Source: Shewanella electrica (lineage in GTDB: Bacteria; Pseudomonadota; Gammaproteobacteria; Enterobacterales; Shewanellaceae). From it: 64,000 nucleotides of DNA. A program made the translations under genes and the position numbers. Positions 9,549 to 20,947 of this stretch are shown piece after piece. The stretch covers positions 163,507 through 227,506 of the forward strand of contig NZ_JAKOGG010000006.1 in the NCBI RefSeq assembly GCF_022321485.1. Direction: 5' to 3'. The notes under the pieces were generated by a model, which was given only the letters and a program-made list of their open reading frames with translations, was not told where the DNA came from and searched no databases. How positions within the stretch are numbered: the first letter of the stretch is position 1; every line of letters starts with the position of its first letter.

Positions 9549-10217
9549 TTACTTAGCAGGGATCACCGTCAGATAGATACACAAGAAATGACATACGGCG
9601 CCGCCAAGTACAAACAGATGCCAAATGGCGTGGTTGTAGGGGATCCGCTTAATGGCATAGAAGGGTACGCCCAAACTGTAGCTCAAACCACCGGCAACTA
9701 AGAGCCAGAAACCCGCCACAGATAAATTGCTCACTAACTCAGGCAACACCGCCATACAGAGCCAGCCCATAGTTAAGTAGAGACAGAGACTGAAGAATTT
9801 GAAACGGTGCACAAAGAAGCTTTTAAATAATACGCCGCTAGCTGCTAGTGCCCAGATAGCGATTAACACCCATTCGGCATCGCTGTTTGCCAAAGCGATG
9901 AGCATCAACGGTGTGTATGTGCCAGCAATCAGCAGATAGATGGCGCAGTGGTCTAAAATTTTTAGTCGCCGTTTCCAATGCAACGTTGGCACGCTGTGGT
10001 ACAGGGTAGAGCACAGAAACAGCAGAATAAAACTGCCACCATAAAGCGAAACACCTGTAAGTTGAATAGTGGTCAGTGATGCCGCACCTTTGCTCAGCAT
10101 CAGTACTAAACCAACGATGCCAAACACCACACCGATGCCGTGAGTGATACTGTTAATCCACTCTTCCGGCGCCGAATAGTCAGAGGTATATACTGCGGTA
10201 GATGCGTAATTAGACAT
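9549..10217 (-). CDS. Hemolysin III family (YqfA/PAQR-like) membrane protein
   Basis: Seven-helix integral membrane protein of the HlyIII/PAQR superfamily; the bacterial members' physiological role is unsettled. The start at 10217 gives [20 protein letters not shown] before the first helix; a TTG 39 nt upstream is possible but has no better ribosome site. Family metal-site motifs are visible: ITHGIG in helix 1, STLYHS after helix 2 (about residue 70), LDHCAIY in helix 3 and HAIWHLFV near the C-terminus. The length is 222 residues. It converges on dnaE2 across the MITE fragment. Confidence 0.88.
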   Translation of the reverse strand: MSNYASTAVYTSDYSAPEEWINSITHGIGVVFGIVGLVLMLSKGAASLTTIQLTGVSLYGGSFILLFLCSTLYHSVPTLHWKRRLKILDHCAIYLLIAGTYTPLMLIALANSDAEWVLIAIWALAASGVLFKSFFVHRFKFFSLCLYLTMGWLCMAVLPELVSNLSVAGFWLLVAGGLSYSLGVPFYAIKRIPYNHAIWHLFVLGGAVCHFLCIYLTVIPAK

Positions 10218-10424
10218 AAGATTGTTCAACGAGCCAAGTTTGCTTGAGTCTATCAAGTCAGTAGACTAAACACTATCAAAATTAGATTACAACTGTACGC
10301 TGAGTTAAAAACCGCTGTGTTTGTTGCTCGCGGTTGCCACAAATCTAGCATAACTCATTGAACTATCAATAAGTTACCTGTTCAAACGTTTTAGCTAATT
10401 ATTGCTAACATTTGCACGGATCGC

Positions 10425-11207
10425 ATGACAACTTTGGCACATGGTGAACTCTGGTCACACCCACAGCTTAATCATCAACCACCCGCAACCGTAGCCCTAT
10501 GGCCTAGTATGCTGCTTGTCGCTGTGGTGCATCTCATCTTGCTGAGTTGGTTTTCGCTACGCCCAGTATTACCGGTATTAGCTGAGGTAAAACCGCCACC
10601 ACTGGTGATTCACTCTTTTTTGTATCGAGCGCCAACCAAAGTTAATGTGTTGCCGCCGTCCGATATTGCTCCAGATGAAGACATTACTACTGAGGTAACA
10701 GTCGCCTCGGCAGCGGTGACACCGAACCACAGTTCTGAAGCCACTATCGCCACCTCGGCGGGATCTGCCAGTGACAGCGTGATTGATGCTGCGCCAGCTA
10801 CGACGCCTGTAAATGAAATAAAACCTGTCGCCAAAGTGAACATTCGTGACCTTACGGCCAACTACCTACAACAGCAACAAAGCCAAGCCATCGGCAAACT
10901 GCCTGCGGATTACGCTACATCAGTTTCTAAGCAAGGCTTCAGTGATATGACGGCAAAGCCCAAGTCGTTGCAACTACCACAACAAACGCTGAGTGAACGC
11001 GATGGCTCGTTGGATGCTGCACTCGATCCTAATCGGATCGTCAAGGTGGGCAGCACCTGCTATCGCGTGGTGAAAACGCCAACACAACTCAATCCCTACG
11101 CCGAAAATTTGGGTTTTCCATTTAAGTGTGGTCAAACCGATGATGAGAAATTGCTAGAAGCGTCATTAAAAGCCCGCATACAACAGCATCGTCAGAAACC
11201 CTACTAG
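10425..11207 (+). CDS. Unknown single-span anchored periplasmic protein, TonB-like layout
   Basis: I do not recognise this as a named gene. The 260-residue protein has a 28-residue cytoplasmic N-terminus, one membrane helix (about residues 28-46, MLLVAVVHLILLSWFSLRPV) and a low-complexity Ala/Thr/Pro/Glu linker to about residue 140. A folded-looking C-terminal part carries two cysteines (STCYRVVKT and FPFKCGQTDD) that could form a disulfide. The layout resembles TonB-type or protein-secretion linker proteins, but the terminal domain is not a clear TonB domain. No strong ribosome site precedes the ATG (TTGCACGGATCGC). The stop codon TAG is the first CTAG of the MITE that follows. Confidence 0.7.
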   Translation: MTTLAHGELWSHPQLNHQPPATVALWPSMLLVAVVHLILLSWFSLRPVLPVLAEVKPPPLVIHSFLYRAPTKVNVLPPSDIAPDEDITTEVTVASAAVTPNHSSEATIATSAGSASDSVIDAAPATTPVNEIKPVAKVNIRDLTANYLQQQQSQAIGKLPADYATSVSKQGFSDMTAKPKSLQLPQQTLSERDGSLDAALDPNRIVKVGSTCYRVVKTPTQLNPYAENLGFPFKCGQTDDEKLLEASLKARIQQHRQKPY

Positions 11208-11472
11208 GGGCTGTTTATCTTTGCTGGTTGTTTTTGCAGCAGACAGAGTGTGATTTAGGCAAGGCAGGTGATGTGCCGTGTAGTTATTCTCCACAAACAA
11301 CAGCTAACGCTGAATAAATTGCGCTCTGTCGCTGCCCGAAGGGTTCATTTAAACGCCTCCTGAACTTTGTTGCACCCAGCTTGCTTAGTTGACTAAGCGT
11401 CGCAGGCCGCGTCTCGTTCATGATGCGTTTAATTTGAACAAAAATTAAACACTAAAGATAAACAGCCCCTAG
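11204..11472. mobile_element. Intact MITE, 269 bp with 19-bp perfect terminal inverted repeats
   Basis: The left end CTAGGGGCTGTTTATCTTT (11204-11222) is the exact reverse complement of the right end AAAGATAAACAGCCCCTAG (11454-11472). No ORF codes for a transposase. The outer CTAG on each side may be a 4-bp target duplication, leaving 15-bp inverted repeats starting GGGG. Inside are nested inverted repeats: the GCAGCAGACAGAG arm pairs with CTCTGTCGCTGC, and GTTCATTTAAACGC pairs with GCGTTTAATTTGAAC, so the whole element can fold extensively. Relatives occur at 3814, 9486, 36425 and 40235. The mobilising transposase is not in this window. Confidence 0.85.
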
Positions 11473-11694
11473 GTTCAGAATTTGAAAATTGCCTGCATTT
11501 TATGGTGTTAGCTAACAGCGCTTTGCTCTCAGTTTTACGATAGAAAAAACTGGCACGAAGCGGCAGCGGGATTGGTATTTTTTCCAGTGACAACACTGTA
11601 CATTTGCGGGTGGATGCACAATAATTAAGCGATGCATCATGCTGGTGACATCCATATTAGCTACGCATGATAACCATTCCGCAAGGAGACCAAG

Positions 11695-11952
11695 ATGCAA
11701 ATTCAATCTGCCTTTAGTGCTGGTGTGCAAGGGCTGCAAAATGCCCAAAACGGGTTAATGCAAGCGACAGTTGAAGTAGCTAAACCGACTGAAAACCAGC
11801 AAGCACAAAGTGGGGTAGAAGCTCCGCAAACCACCGATAAAACGGGCGCAATTGTCTCTGCTTTGGCCTCAGAACGTCAGGGCGAAGCGTCAGCCAATGT
11901 GATTTCACGTGTGAACGAAACCATTGGCAGCATAATCGACATCGAGGTGTAA
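11695..11952 (+). CDS. Small unknown protein preceding SprA-family protein
   Basis: An 85-residue protein with a strong AAGGAG ribosome site. It has no signal peptide or membrane span. The N-terminus (MQIQSAFSAGVQGLQNAQ) resembles the helical start of flagellar rod/hook proteins, and the C-terminal part is helical with SANVISRVNETIGSIIDIEV. The gene lies 1 nt before the metalloprotease-like gene and is surely co-transcribed with it, suggesting a functional pair. Function unknown; the flagellar resemblance is weak and only at the N-terminus. Confidence 0.75.
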   Translation: MQIQSAFSAGVQGLQNAQNGLMQATVEVAKPTENQQAQSGVEAPQTTDKTGAIVSALASERQGEASANVISRVNETIGSIIDIEV

Positions 11953-11953
11953 C

Positions 11954-12991
11954 GTGCTGACGGCGCTTTCTAGCGGAAATGCGCCCACACTGGCAGCCGT
12001 TAATGTCAGCAGGCGTGAGCGTGTTGCCGCCGCAGCGCCAGTTACTCAGACTACAGCTGTTACTCCCGCGGTATCTTCTCCATCCTTTACCTCATCACAA
12101 ACCGCGCACTTAGCGGCGGTTGAACATCCCTCTAGCGCACTCGCCAATGGTGCTGCTGAATCCAGTGCATCAGGCCAAAATCGTGATGGTTTAGTAAGTT
12201 TGAGCAAAGGCTTTCTTGGCGCCGCCAGTTTGTCCGACGCCGCTAGTGCAACCGAGACTGAAACCTCAGCGGCAAGCGCCGATACTGATGATTCGCGTGC
12301 CAGTGCTGATGAAACTAGCGAGCAGCAGCAAAATGGCACGCCAGATCCTAACGCAGCGGCGGGGCCATTACAGCCTACCGGACCCAATGGTGTACCGTTA
12401 TCTGAGCAAGAGTTACAAGAAGTTGAAGAGTTATCGCAGCGCGATGATGAAGTACATGCGCACGAACAGGCGCATGCGGCAATTGGTGGCAACTTAGCCG
12501 GTCAACCAAGTTTGGAATATCAGCAAGGGCCTGACGGCAAACGCTATGCGGTCAGTGGCGAAGTACAGATTGATATTTCTGTGGTGCATGGCGATCCTGA
12601 AAAAACCATGCAAAAGATGCGACAAGTCTATTCTGCGGCGATGGCTCCTATGGAACCTTCTGGTGCAGATCTCCGCATTGCCGCCGATGCTATGCGTAAA
12701 TATAACGAAGCGCGGCAAGAATTGACCGATGAGCGTATGACGCAGATGAAAACGTCGGCGAGCACATCCGCTAGCCCAACCGCTCAGGCGGATAGGGAAC
12801 GCAGAGGCGAAGCGCCGACCTATAACATGGGCATTGCGTTAGTGATGGCAAAGCTTGAGCCACAAAATGACGCTAACAACAATCAAGATGCTAGCGCCAA
12901 TCGTATCAATGAGTTGACGTTACCAAACGGTAGCTTGAATAGCCGACAGTATGCCAATGCGGCTGAGTCTTACAACTCAACCAGCATGTAA
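11954..12991 (+). CDS. SprA-related putative metalloprotease (PF12118-type)
   Basis: A 345-residue protein starting at GTG 1 nt after the upstream stop, with GAGGTG before it. The first 140 residues are low-complexity Ala/Ser/Thr/Glu. The conserved domain begins at NGVPLSEQELQEVEELSQRD and contains HEQAH (HExxH, about residues 170-174), then a QGPDGKRYAVSGEVQIDIS segment and DPEKTMQKMRQVYSAAMAP, which is the SprA-related family signature. Catalytic activity in this family has been proposed from HExxH and is not established here. No signal peptide is seen. Its last 22 bp overlap the convergent LysR gene. Confidence 0.83.
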   Translation: MLTALSSGNAPTLAAVNVSRRERVAAAAPVTQTTAVTPAVSSPSFTSSQTAHLAAVEHPSSALANGAAESSASGQNRDGLVSLSKGFLGAASLSDAASATETETSAASADTDDSRASADETSEQQQNGTPDPNAAAGPLQPTGPNGVPLSEQELQEVEELSQRDDEVHAHEQAHAAIGGNLAGQPSLEYQQGPDGKRYAVSGEVQIDISVVHGDPEKTMQKMRQVYSAAMAPMEPSGADLRIAADAMRKYNEARQELTDERMTQMKTSASTSASPTAQADRERRGEAPTYNMGIALVMAKLEPQNDANNNQDASANRINELTLPNGSLNSRQYANAAESYNSTSM

Positions 12992-13896
12992 GGCGTTAGT
13001 TCTGATGAGCTTTGTGCATGCTGTTCAAGAATGATCGACTCCAGCAGTTTACATGCTGGCCCTTGATTATCCCGTTGCGGCACCACCAAGGTGAGAACGA
13101 TGCGGCGGGTGCTAGCGCCTTTGACTTTTAAGCGCACCAACTTACCGGTTTTAATCTCATCTTCAACCAAGTGCCGTGGTACCCAGCAAAAACCGATACC
13201 TTTTGACAAAATCACCTTGGCTTCATGGAAGTTACTCACCGTCCAACGCTGCTCGGCTTTGAGCCAACCAATCTCTTGTGTCGGATTAACGCCGGTATCT
13301 TTGATCACTAACTGTAAGTGTTGCGCCAGTTCGTGGTCGTCTTCCAGTTCGCCAACTTCCGCCAGTGGATGCTGTGGGTGACACACCAGATAAAACTCTA
13401 AATCACACAGCGGTTCAGCAATGTAGCCTTTCGGCGGCATACCGCAAATAGCTAGGTCCACCTCATTATTGACGATCAGCTCATTAGTACCATTGATCAC
13501 GGTATCGACCACCGTAATTCGTGTACCACGGCTTTCCGGCAAAAATTTGGCGAGAGCATCAGTGAGAATATCCATTGGATAGACCAGCTCACGGGCGATA
13601 ACTAACGATGGCTCCCAACCTTGCTCCAAATTACTCGCCAGTTGTTCTAGCTCGTTAACAGTTTGGGTGAGGTGGCGTGAACGGCGTAACAGCACTTCGC
13701 CTTGCTCGGTGAGATATGCTTTGCGACCACGAACTTCAAGCAACTGAATACCCAGCTGATATTGCAGTTTAGCCACCGCATGGTTGAGTGACGACTGACT
13801 CTTATTCAACTGTTCAGCAGCTTGAGCATAACCGCCGTAATCAACTACAGCTTGCAGAATGCGCCATTGTTCGAGGGTGGATTTAGGTCTGTGCAT
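12970..13896 (-). CDS. LysR-family transcriptional regulator
   Basis: A 308-residue LTTR. The N-terminal winged helix (residues 8-66) contains TLEQWRILQAVVDYGGYAQA and the recognition stretch NKSQSSLNHAVAKLQYQLG. The effector domain follows with a cysteine-containing VDLAICGMPPKG loop. The ligand cannot be predicted. It is monocistronic, convergent on the SprA-like gene, and no obvious divergent target gene stands immediately upstream (the next gene is the M3-like gene on the same strand). Confidence 0.9.
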   Translation of the reverse strand: MHRPKSTLEQWRILQAVVDYGGYAQAAEQLNKSQSSLNHAVAKLQYQLGIQLLEVRGRKAYLTEQGEVLLRRSRHLTQTVNELEQLASNLEQGWEPSLVIARELVYPMDILTDALAKFLPESRGTRITVVDTVINGTNELIVNNEVDLAICGMPPKGYIAEPLCDLEFYLVCHPQHPLAEVGELEDDHELAQHLQLVIKDTGVNPTQEIGWLKAEQRWTVSNFHEAKVILSKGIGFCWVPRHLVEDEIKTGKLVRLKVKGASTRRIVLTLVVPQRDNQGPACKLLESIILEQHAQSSSELTPYMLVEL

Positions 13897-14080
13897 ATGT
13901 ACAATTAAATCGAATTGTTTCGCTGATAGTGCCCTGAAAAATCGAATTAATCAAATCATTGCCGCCGCTACGTTGCCGAAAACATGCGCTATATCAAACT
14001 GAAAGCGCCCATTGGCAATTCTTGCCAAGAAACGGGCCTACATCGGTTACTAAATAGGTGCTGAATTGTCGGCTTGGCCG

Positions 14081-15784
14081 TCATTTGGCGGTTAGTGGGC
14101 AAACAGCTTGATGGCTGTCGGCATTGTCAGTGTTGGCGCTTGGTTCATCTGCCAGTTGCGCAATAAATCCCGCCATTCCTTCAGGCCAAATCTGTTGCAG
14201 TAGTTGTGCGACGTCTTGCTGCTGCTCATTAACGACAATGCGATTGAACAGTAACGCGGCGTCGCAGTTTTGCGTGTGTTGCATCAGCTCGCTGGATAAT
14301 TGCTGTTGCAGTAGATGACTAAAATACAGCGGCCCGGCATCGGCGATGCCGGGGAAGGTAAACGGTAGCAATGCGGCCTGTGGCCAGTCGCGGCCAAAAG
14401 ATGCGGCAAACTCGTGCGATAAATTAATGCTGCGGTCTTCGGTATAAAACTTTAACGCTGCCAACGCATTAATGCGTTCAAACTGCTGTTGGTACTGCTG
14501 AAACAGCGCTTCACGCGAGTTAGCCGCGTAATTTACTGCCAATTGTTGGTCTAAATAATGCGCTAACCAGTCTTGCGCCAAATACTGCGTGTCAGATTCT
14601 GCGGCAAACTCATTCAGTAAAGAGTAACGGCCGCTGGCGGCCATCGTGGCTAACATCTCCGCCATGGCGTTATTTGCACGTTTCACTTGCGCTGGTCGAG
14701 AGAAATCGGCCGGCAAACTGAGGTAGCTGATCCCAGTTTGATGTCCGACCACACTACGACGCAGCAATAATGCCATCGGTTTACCGGAAGTGAGCATCAC
14801 ATCACCAAGTAAACGCTGCTGATGCCAAAGCCGCAGCCATTCATGGTTAATGGTTTCTAACCTTACGCCTAAGGTGGCTAATGCCGCCGTTAGCTGTTGT
14901 AAATATGCTGCTTGTGACAACTGAGCAAATGGTGTTTTGGCGGCTGTGCGCAGTTGCTGACCAATGTTCCAAGGCGTAACGACGACCGATTGCTGCATTG
15001 CTTGTAAAAAGGCTTTGGTGTTATTGGCATTGCCAATCAAGGTGTGTTGAAACTGCAGCTCGGCATAGTTGTGGAAACCCTGCGCTTGGGCAAGTTCATC
15101 GCGTATATCCGTTAATGTGGCGAGATCAGCTTTTACGGTATCCACGGCTCGCGTTTGAAACGCGGACCAGACTTTGTAACGGCAATCTTCATCGGGTTGC
15201 GCCATTAAGTACCGCGCTATCGATTGATCAAATGGTTGGGCTTCATCAGCGGGGCTACCTAAAGCACAGCTGCCGAAATCTAATTGGAAGCTACTGCTGC
15301 TGAGCCGCTGTTTTATGGCGGTTTGCGCTGTTGTTAACCGGATTTTATCGGCGTCGTTAAACTGCTGCTGTTGAAAATATCGATAACGAGCGGCGAGGGC
15401 GCGCTGTTGTGGCTGGGAAGATGTGGCAAGCTGCTCAATTAATGTGGTGAGTTCGGGCGCATGTAGCAGTTTGGTGGTGGTCGTCGCCACCGCCAGCTGA
15501 CATTGCAGCAACCACTCTTGATCATCACTTGATAGCTGAAACTGACGATAGTATTGCACGCGGTCATTGAGATTTTGTAAGCCGAGCGTTTGGCGTTCCA
15601 GCGTGGTGGCATCGCTGAAGTCAGCGCTAAAGTTATCGTTGTACTCTAGGCACTGATTCACAAACAGTGATACCGCATCGAGCGCGTGCGCTGCAGAACT
15701 ACTTAGACACCACAGCATGGGGGCTGCAATCAAATAAAATGGACGGCGTTTGCTTTTTCTTGTGGCATTGCGAGTTAATTGCAT
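14081..15784 (-). CDS. M3 (thimet oligopeptidase) family homologue lacking the HExxH zinc motif
   Basis: A 567-residue exported protein: residues 1-35 form a basic then hydrophobic signal segment (FYLIAAPMLWCLSSSAAHA, cleavage after AHA). The body follows M3 peptidase order: a helical N-terminal region, an AQAQGFHNYAELQFQHTLIG segment, YLSLPADFSRPAQ (counterpart of the strand before the active site), and a C-terminal AGPLYFSHLLQQQLSSELM. Where active M3 enzymes have HEFGH the sequence reads NNAMAEMLATMAASGRYS, without the two histidines, so a zinc peptidase activity is unlikely. No frameshift is seen; the full frame is maintained. It sits 26 bp downstream of cmoB on the same strand. Confidence 0.68.
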   Translation of the reverse strand: MQLTRNATRKSKRRPFYLIAAPMLWCLSSSAAHALDAVSLFVNQCLEYNDNFSADFSDATTLERQTLGLQNLNDRVQYYRQFQLSSDDQEWLLQCQLAVATTTTKLLHAPELTTLIEQLATSSQPQQRALAARYRYFQQQQFNDADKIRLTTAQTAIKQRLSSSSFQLDFGSCALGSPADEAQPFDQSIARYLMAQPDEDCRYKVWSAFQTRAVDTVKADLATLTDIRDELAQAQGFHNYAELQFQHTLIGNANNTKAFLQAMQQSVVVTPWNIGQQLRTAAKTPFAQLSQAAYLQQLTAALATLGVRLETINHEWLRLWHQQRLLGDVMLTSGKPMALLLRRSVVGHQTGISYLSLPADFSRPAQVKRANNAMAEMLATMAASGRYSLLNEFAAESDTQYLAQDWLAHYLDQQLAVNYAANSREALFQQYQQQFERINALAALKFYTEDRSINLSHEFAASFGRDWPQAALLPFTFPGIADAGPLYFSHLLQQQLSSELMQHTQNCDAALLFNRIVVNEQQQDVAQLLQQIWPEGMAGFIAQLADEPSANTDNADSHQAVCPLTAK

Positions 15785-15810
15785 CTGACGTCCATGTCTC
15801 CTGTATCAAT

Positions 15811-17540
<1,730 letters not shown>

Positions 17541-17798
17541 TTACAGATTTCTGCCCGCCAGCAGCAAGGGATTCGCTCAATAGAACACGTTTCATCTTGT
17601 ACAACGGGCAAAATTTGTCGGTATTTTGGCCGTTTATCTTCACTGACCCCGTCTGGCTATGGTCAAAAACCTTAAAGTGTTTGATACTTCACCGTCTAGT
17701 AAAGCGGGGCTTTGGTAAATGGCATTAATTCAATATAATGCTGCCCCAAAATCTAATTTTCGTACCGGCGCCATCCGGCAGCAACAAAGGATAATACG

Positions 17799-19583
17799 AT
17801 GCGCAGCCATTATTGTGGGGACGTAAACAAGTCTCACGTTGGACAAGAAGTAACTTTGGTAGGTTGGGTTAACCGCAGCCGTGACTTAGGCGGTGTGGTA
17901 TTTTTGGATCTTCGTGACCGCGAAGGTTTGATCCAAGTAGTTTATGATCCTGATTTGCCAGAAGTATTCGACGTTGCCAGCTCGCTGCGTAGCGAATTCT
18001 GTGTGCAAGTTAAAGGCGTGGTGCGTGCTCGCCCAGACAGCCAAGTCAATGCACATATGCGTACTGGTGAAATTGAAGTGTTGGGTACTGCACTGACCAT
18101 CATCAACGCTTCTGAGCCGCTGCCGCTGAGCATGGATAACTTCCAAAACAACAGCGAAGAACAACGTCTGAAATACCGTTATCTGGACCTGCGTCGTCCA
18201 GAGATGACTCAGCGTTTGATCTTCCGCGCCAAAGTGACCAGCGCGGTACGTCGTTACCTCGATGGTAATGGCTTTTTGGATATTGAAACCCCAATTCTGA
18301 CTAAAGCGACTCCAGAAGGTGCGCGTGACTACTTAGTACCAAGCCGTACTTATAAAGGTCACTTCTTTGCGTTGCCACAATCACCACAGCTGTTTAAACA
18401 GTTGCTGATGATGTCTGGTTTCGATCGCTACTATCAAATCGTTAAATGTTTCCGTGACGAAGATTTGCGTGCTGACCGTCAGCCTGAATTTACCCAGATC
18501 GATATCGAAACTTCATTCATGACCTCTGACCAGGTAATGGCGAAAACTGAAGAGATGGTACGCGGTCTGTTCCAAGAGCTGCTGAACGTTGACCTCGGCG
18601 AATTCCCTAAAATGACTTGGGATGAAGCGATGCGTCGTTTCGGCTCAGACAAACCTGATTTGCGTAACCCGCTGGAATTGGTTGATGTTGCCGACTTAGT
18701 CAAAGACGTTGAGTTTGCGGTTTTTCAAGGCCCAGCAAACGATGCCGAAGGCCGTGTAGCCGCTATCAAAGTTCCTAACGGTGCTTCGCTGTCACGTAAA
18801 CAGATTGATGACTACACCAAGTACGTCAGCATCTACGGTGCTAAAGGCTTGGCATGGATGAAGGTGAACGACATCGATGCAGGTTTGGATGGCATTCAAT
18901 CTCCGGTACTGAAGTTCTTAAACGAAGAGATCGTTAATAACATCATCAGCCGTGTTGATGCTAAATCTGGCGACATCATCCTGTTTGGCGCAGATAAAGC
19001 TAACGTGGTTGCTGAAGCCATGGGCGCGCTGCGTTTGAAACTGGGTCAAGACCTCGATCTGCTGCAAGGTGAGTGGAAACCACTATGGGTGGTTGACTTC
19101 CCAATGTTTGAGAAAGCCGATGGCCGCTGGTACGCCGTACACCATCCATTTACTGCACCAAGCACGGTAACTGCCGCAGAGTTGGCAGCGAACCCAGGCA
19201 CAGCAGTATCTGATGCTTACGACATGGTACTGAACGGCGTAGAGCTGGGCGGTGGTTCTGTGCGTATCCACAAACAAGAGATGCAAGCCACTGTATTCAA
19301 GATTCTGGGTATCTCTGATGAAGAAGCCCAAGAGAAATTTGGCTTCCTGTTGGAAGCGTTGCGTTATGGTACGCCACCACACGCTGGTCTGGCCTTTGGT
19401 CTGGACCGTATGGTGATGTTGATGACTGGCGCAACCTCAATCCGTGATGTTATGGCGTTCCCTAAAACTACGACTGCGGCATGTCCTTTGACTGATGCGC
19501 CAAGTCTGGCGAACCCACAACAGCTGGTTGAGCTTGGGATTGATGTGACTAAAGCAGAAAAAGCTGCTGAAAAATCAGAATAA
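17799..19583 (+). CDS. aspS: Aspartyl-tRNA synthetase
   Basis: Class II aminoacyl-tRNA synthetase charging tRNA-Asp. An AAGGA ribosome site precedes the ATG. The N-terminal OB anticodon-binding domain (residues 1-105: [20 protein letters not shown]) is followed by the class II core with motif 2 [18 protein letters not shown] and motif 3 near the end ([15 protein letters not shown]). The bacterial GAD insertion lies between. The 594-residue length is typical of bacterial AspRS. It is followed by yebC and the ruv genes, a standard gammaproteobacterial order. Confidence 0.98.
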   Translation: MRSHYCGDVNKSHVGQEVTLVGWVNRSRDLGGVVFLDLRDREGLIQVVYDPDLPEVFDVASSLRSEFCVQVKGVVRARPDSQVNAHMRTGEIEVLGTALTIINASEPLPLSMDNFQNNSEEQRLKYRYLDLRRPEMTQRLIFRAKVTSAVRRYLDGNGFLDIETPILTKATPEGARDYLVPSRTYKGHFFALPQSPQLFKQLLMMSGFDRYYQIVKCFRDEDLRADRQPEFTQIDIETSFMTSDQVMAKTEEMVRGLFQELLNVDLGEFPKMTWDEAMRRFGSDKPDLRNPLELVDVADLVKDVEFAVFQGPANDAEGRVAAIKVPNGASLSRKQIDDYTKYVSIYGAKGLAWMKVNDIDAGLDGIQSPVLKFLNEEIVNNIISRVDAKSGDIILFGADKANVVAEAMGALRLKLGQDLDLLQGEWKPLWVVDFPMFEKADGRWYAVHHPFTAPSTVTAAELAANPGTAVSDAYDMVLNGVELGGGSVRIHKQEMQATVFKILGISDEEAQEKFGFLLEALRYGTPPHAGLAFGLDRMVMLMTGATSIRDVMAFPKTTTAACPLTDAPSLANPQQLVELGIDVTKAEKAAEKSE

Positions 19584-19673
19584 TTTTTGTTTAATTTGAA
19601 CCAAACCGAGGCACTTGCCTCGGTCTGTTTATCTATCGGGCGACCATTTCCCGATAATAAAGAGGAGTAATTT

Positions 19674-20420
19674 ATGGCAGGTCATAGTAAATGGGCCAAC
19701 ATCAAACACCGCAAAGGTCGTCAGGACGCGAAGCGCGGTAAACTGTTCACCAAATTCATTCGCGAACTGACAGTGTCAGCACGTGAAGGTGGTTCAGATC
19801 CTGATTCCAACCCACGTCTACGCGCCGCCATGGATAAAGCGTTATCTAACAACATGACGCGTGATACCGTAGAACGCGCTATCAAACGTGGTGCCGGTGA
19901 ATTAGATGGTGAAAACCTAGAAACCATCACTTATGAAGGTTATGGCCCAGGCGGTACTGCGGTACTGGTTGAGTGTATGACAGACAACCGTAACCGTACT
20001 GTGACTGGCGTGCGTAACGCGTTCAACAAATCTGGCGGTAACTTAGGTACTGACGGTTCAGTAGCCTACCTGTTTACCAAGCAAGGTGTAATCAGCTACG
20101 ACACGGGTGCCGATGAAGATGCCATCATGGAAGCGGCGTTAGAAGCGGGTGCGGATGATGTGTTGGTCAATGACGATGGTTCTATCGACGTTTACACCGA
20201 ACCTGCAGCGTTCGGTACCGTGAAAGATGCGTTGGACGCCGCGGGCTTCGAATCAGTCAACGCTGAAGTCACTATGGTGCCTTCAACCAAGTCTGATCTG
20301 GATGAAGAAACTGCCGCTAAATTCTTGCGTCTGATCGACACCTTAGAAGATCACGACGACGTGCAAGAAGTTTATCACAACGCAGAAATCTCTGACGAAG
20401 TGATGGAAAAACTCGACTAA
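19674..20420 (+). CDS. yebC: YebC/PmpR family protein (TACO1 family)
   Basis: A 248-residue protein of the YebC/TACO1 family. Members bind DNA as regulators or associate with the ribosome to relieve stalling; which applies here is not visible. The N-terminus [20 protein letters not shown] is diagnostic, and the acidic C-terminus is usual. A strong AGAGGAG site precedes the ATG. It lies 5 bp upstream of ruvC, likely in the same transcript. Confidence 0.97.
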   Translation: MAGHSKWANIKHRKGRQDAKRGKLFTKFIRELTVSAREGGSDPDSNPRLRAAMDKALSNNMTRDTVERAIKRGAGELDGENLETITYEGYGPGGTAVLVECMTDNRNRTVTGVRNAFNKSGGNLGTDGSVAYLFTKQGVISYDTGADEDAIMEAALEAGADDVLVNDDGSIDVYTEPAAFGTVKDALDAAGFESVNAEVTMVPSTKSDLDEETAAKFLRLIDTLEDHDDVQEVYHNAEISDEVMEKLD

Positions 20421-20425
20421 TCCCT

Positions 20426-20947
20426 ATGCCCATCATTCTAGGGATTGACCCCGGCTCGCGGATCACCGGTTATGGCGTGATCCAGTGCCTGGGTCGCCAG
20501 CAACTTTATCTCGGCAGCGGTTGCATTCGCACCGCTTCCGATGACTTACCGCAACGTCTACAGCAAATCTTTACCGGCATCAGCGAAATCATTCGGCAAT
20601 ACCAACCCGATGAAATGGCGATAGAGCGGGTGTTTCTCGCCAAAAATGCCGATTCGGCGTTAAAACTGGGGCAAGCCCGTGGCGCGGCTATTGTGGCATC
20701 GACCAATGCGGGATTACCGGTGTCGGAATATACGGCAACGCAAATCAAAAGCGCGGTAGTGGGCACGGGGCGGGCGCAGAAAGCGCAGGTGCAGCATATG
20801 ATCACCCAAATTCTTAAGTTGCCCGGAAAACCACAAGCCGACGCCGCAGATGCGCTCAGTGTTGCAGTGTGTCATTATCATACCTGTCAAAGCTTGGTTG
20901 CCTTAAGTGGTCAAGCTACCACGAGAACTTACGGAAGATATCGATGA
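20426..20947 (+). CDS. ruvC: Holliday junction resolvase RuvC
   Basis: Homodimeric endonuclease that cuts Holliday junctions during recombination repair. The 173-residue protein has the RNase H-like catalytic acids: Asp8 in [14 protein letters not shown], Glu in [11 protein letters not shown], and the C-terminal Asp pair in [13 protein letters not shown]. The stop overlaps the ruvA start (ATGA), so translation is coupled. Confidence 0.97.
   Translation: MPIILGIDPGSRITGYGVIQCLGRQQLYLGSGCIRTASDDLPQRLQQIFTGISEIIRQYQPDEMAIERVFLAKNADSALKLGQARGAAIVASTNAGLPVSEYTATQIKSAVVGTGRAQKAQVQHMITQILKLPGKPQADAADALSVAVCHYHTCQSLVALSGQATTRTYGRYR

Noticed and set aside
12046-12492. 148-codon minus-strand ORF inside the SprA-family gene
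   Set aside because: It is the antisense reading of the Ala/Ser/Thr-rich linker (Ser/Cys/Ala-rich) and has no independent support.
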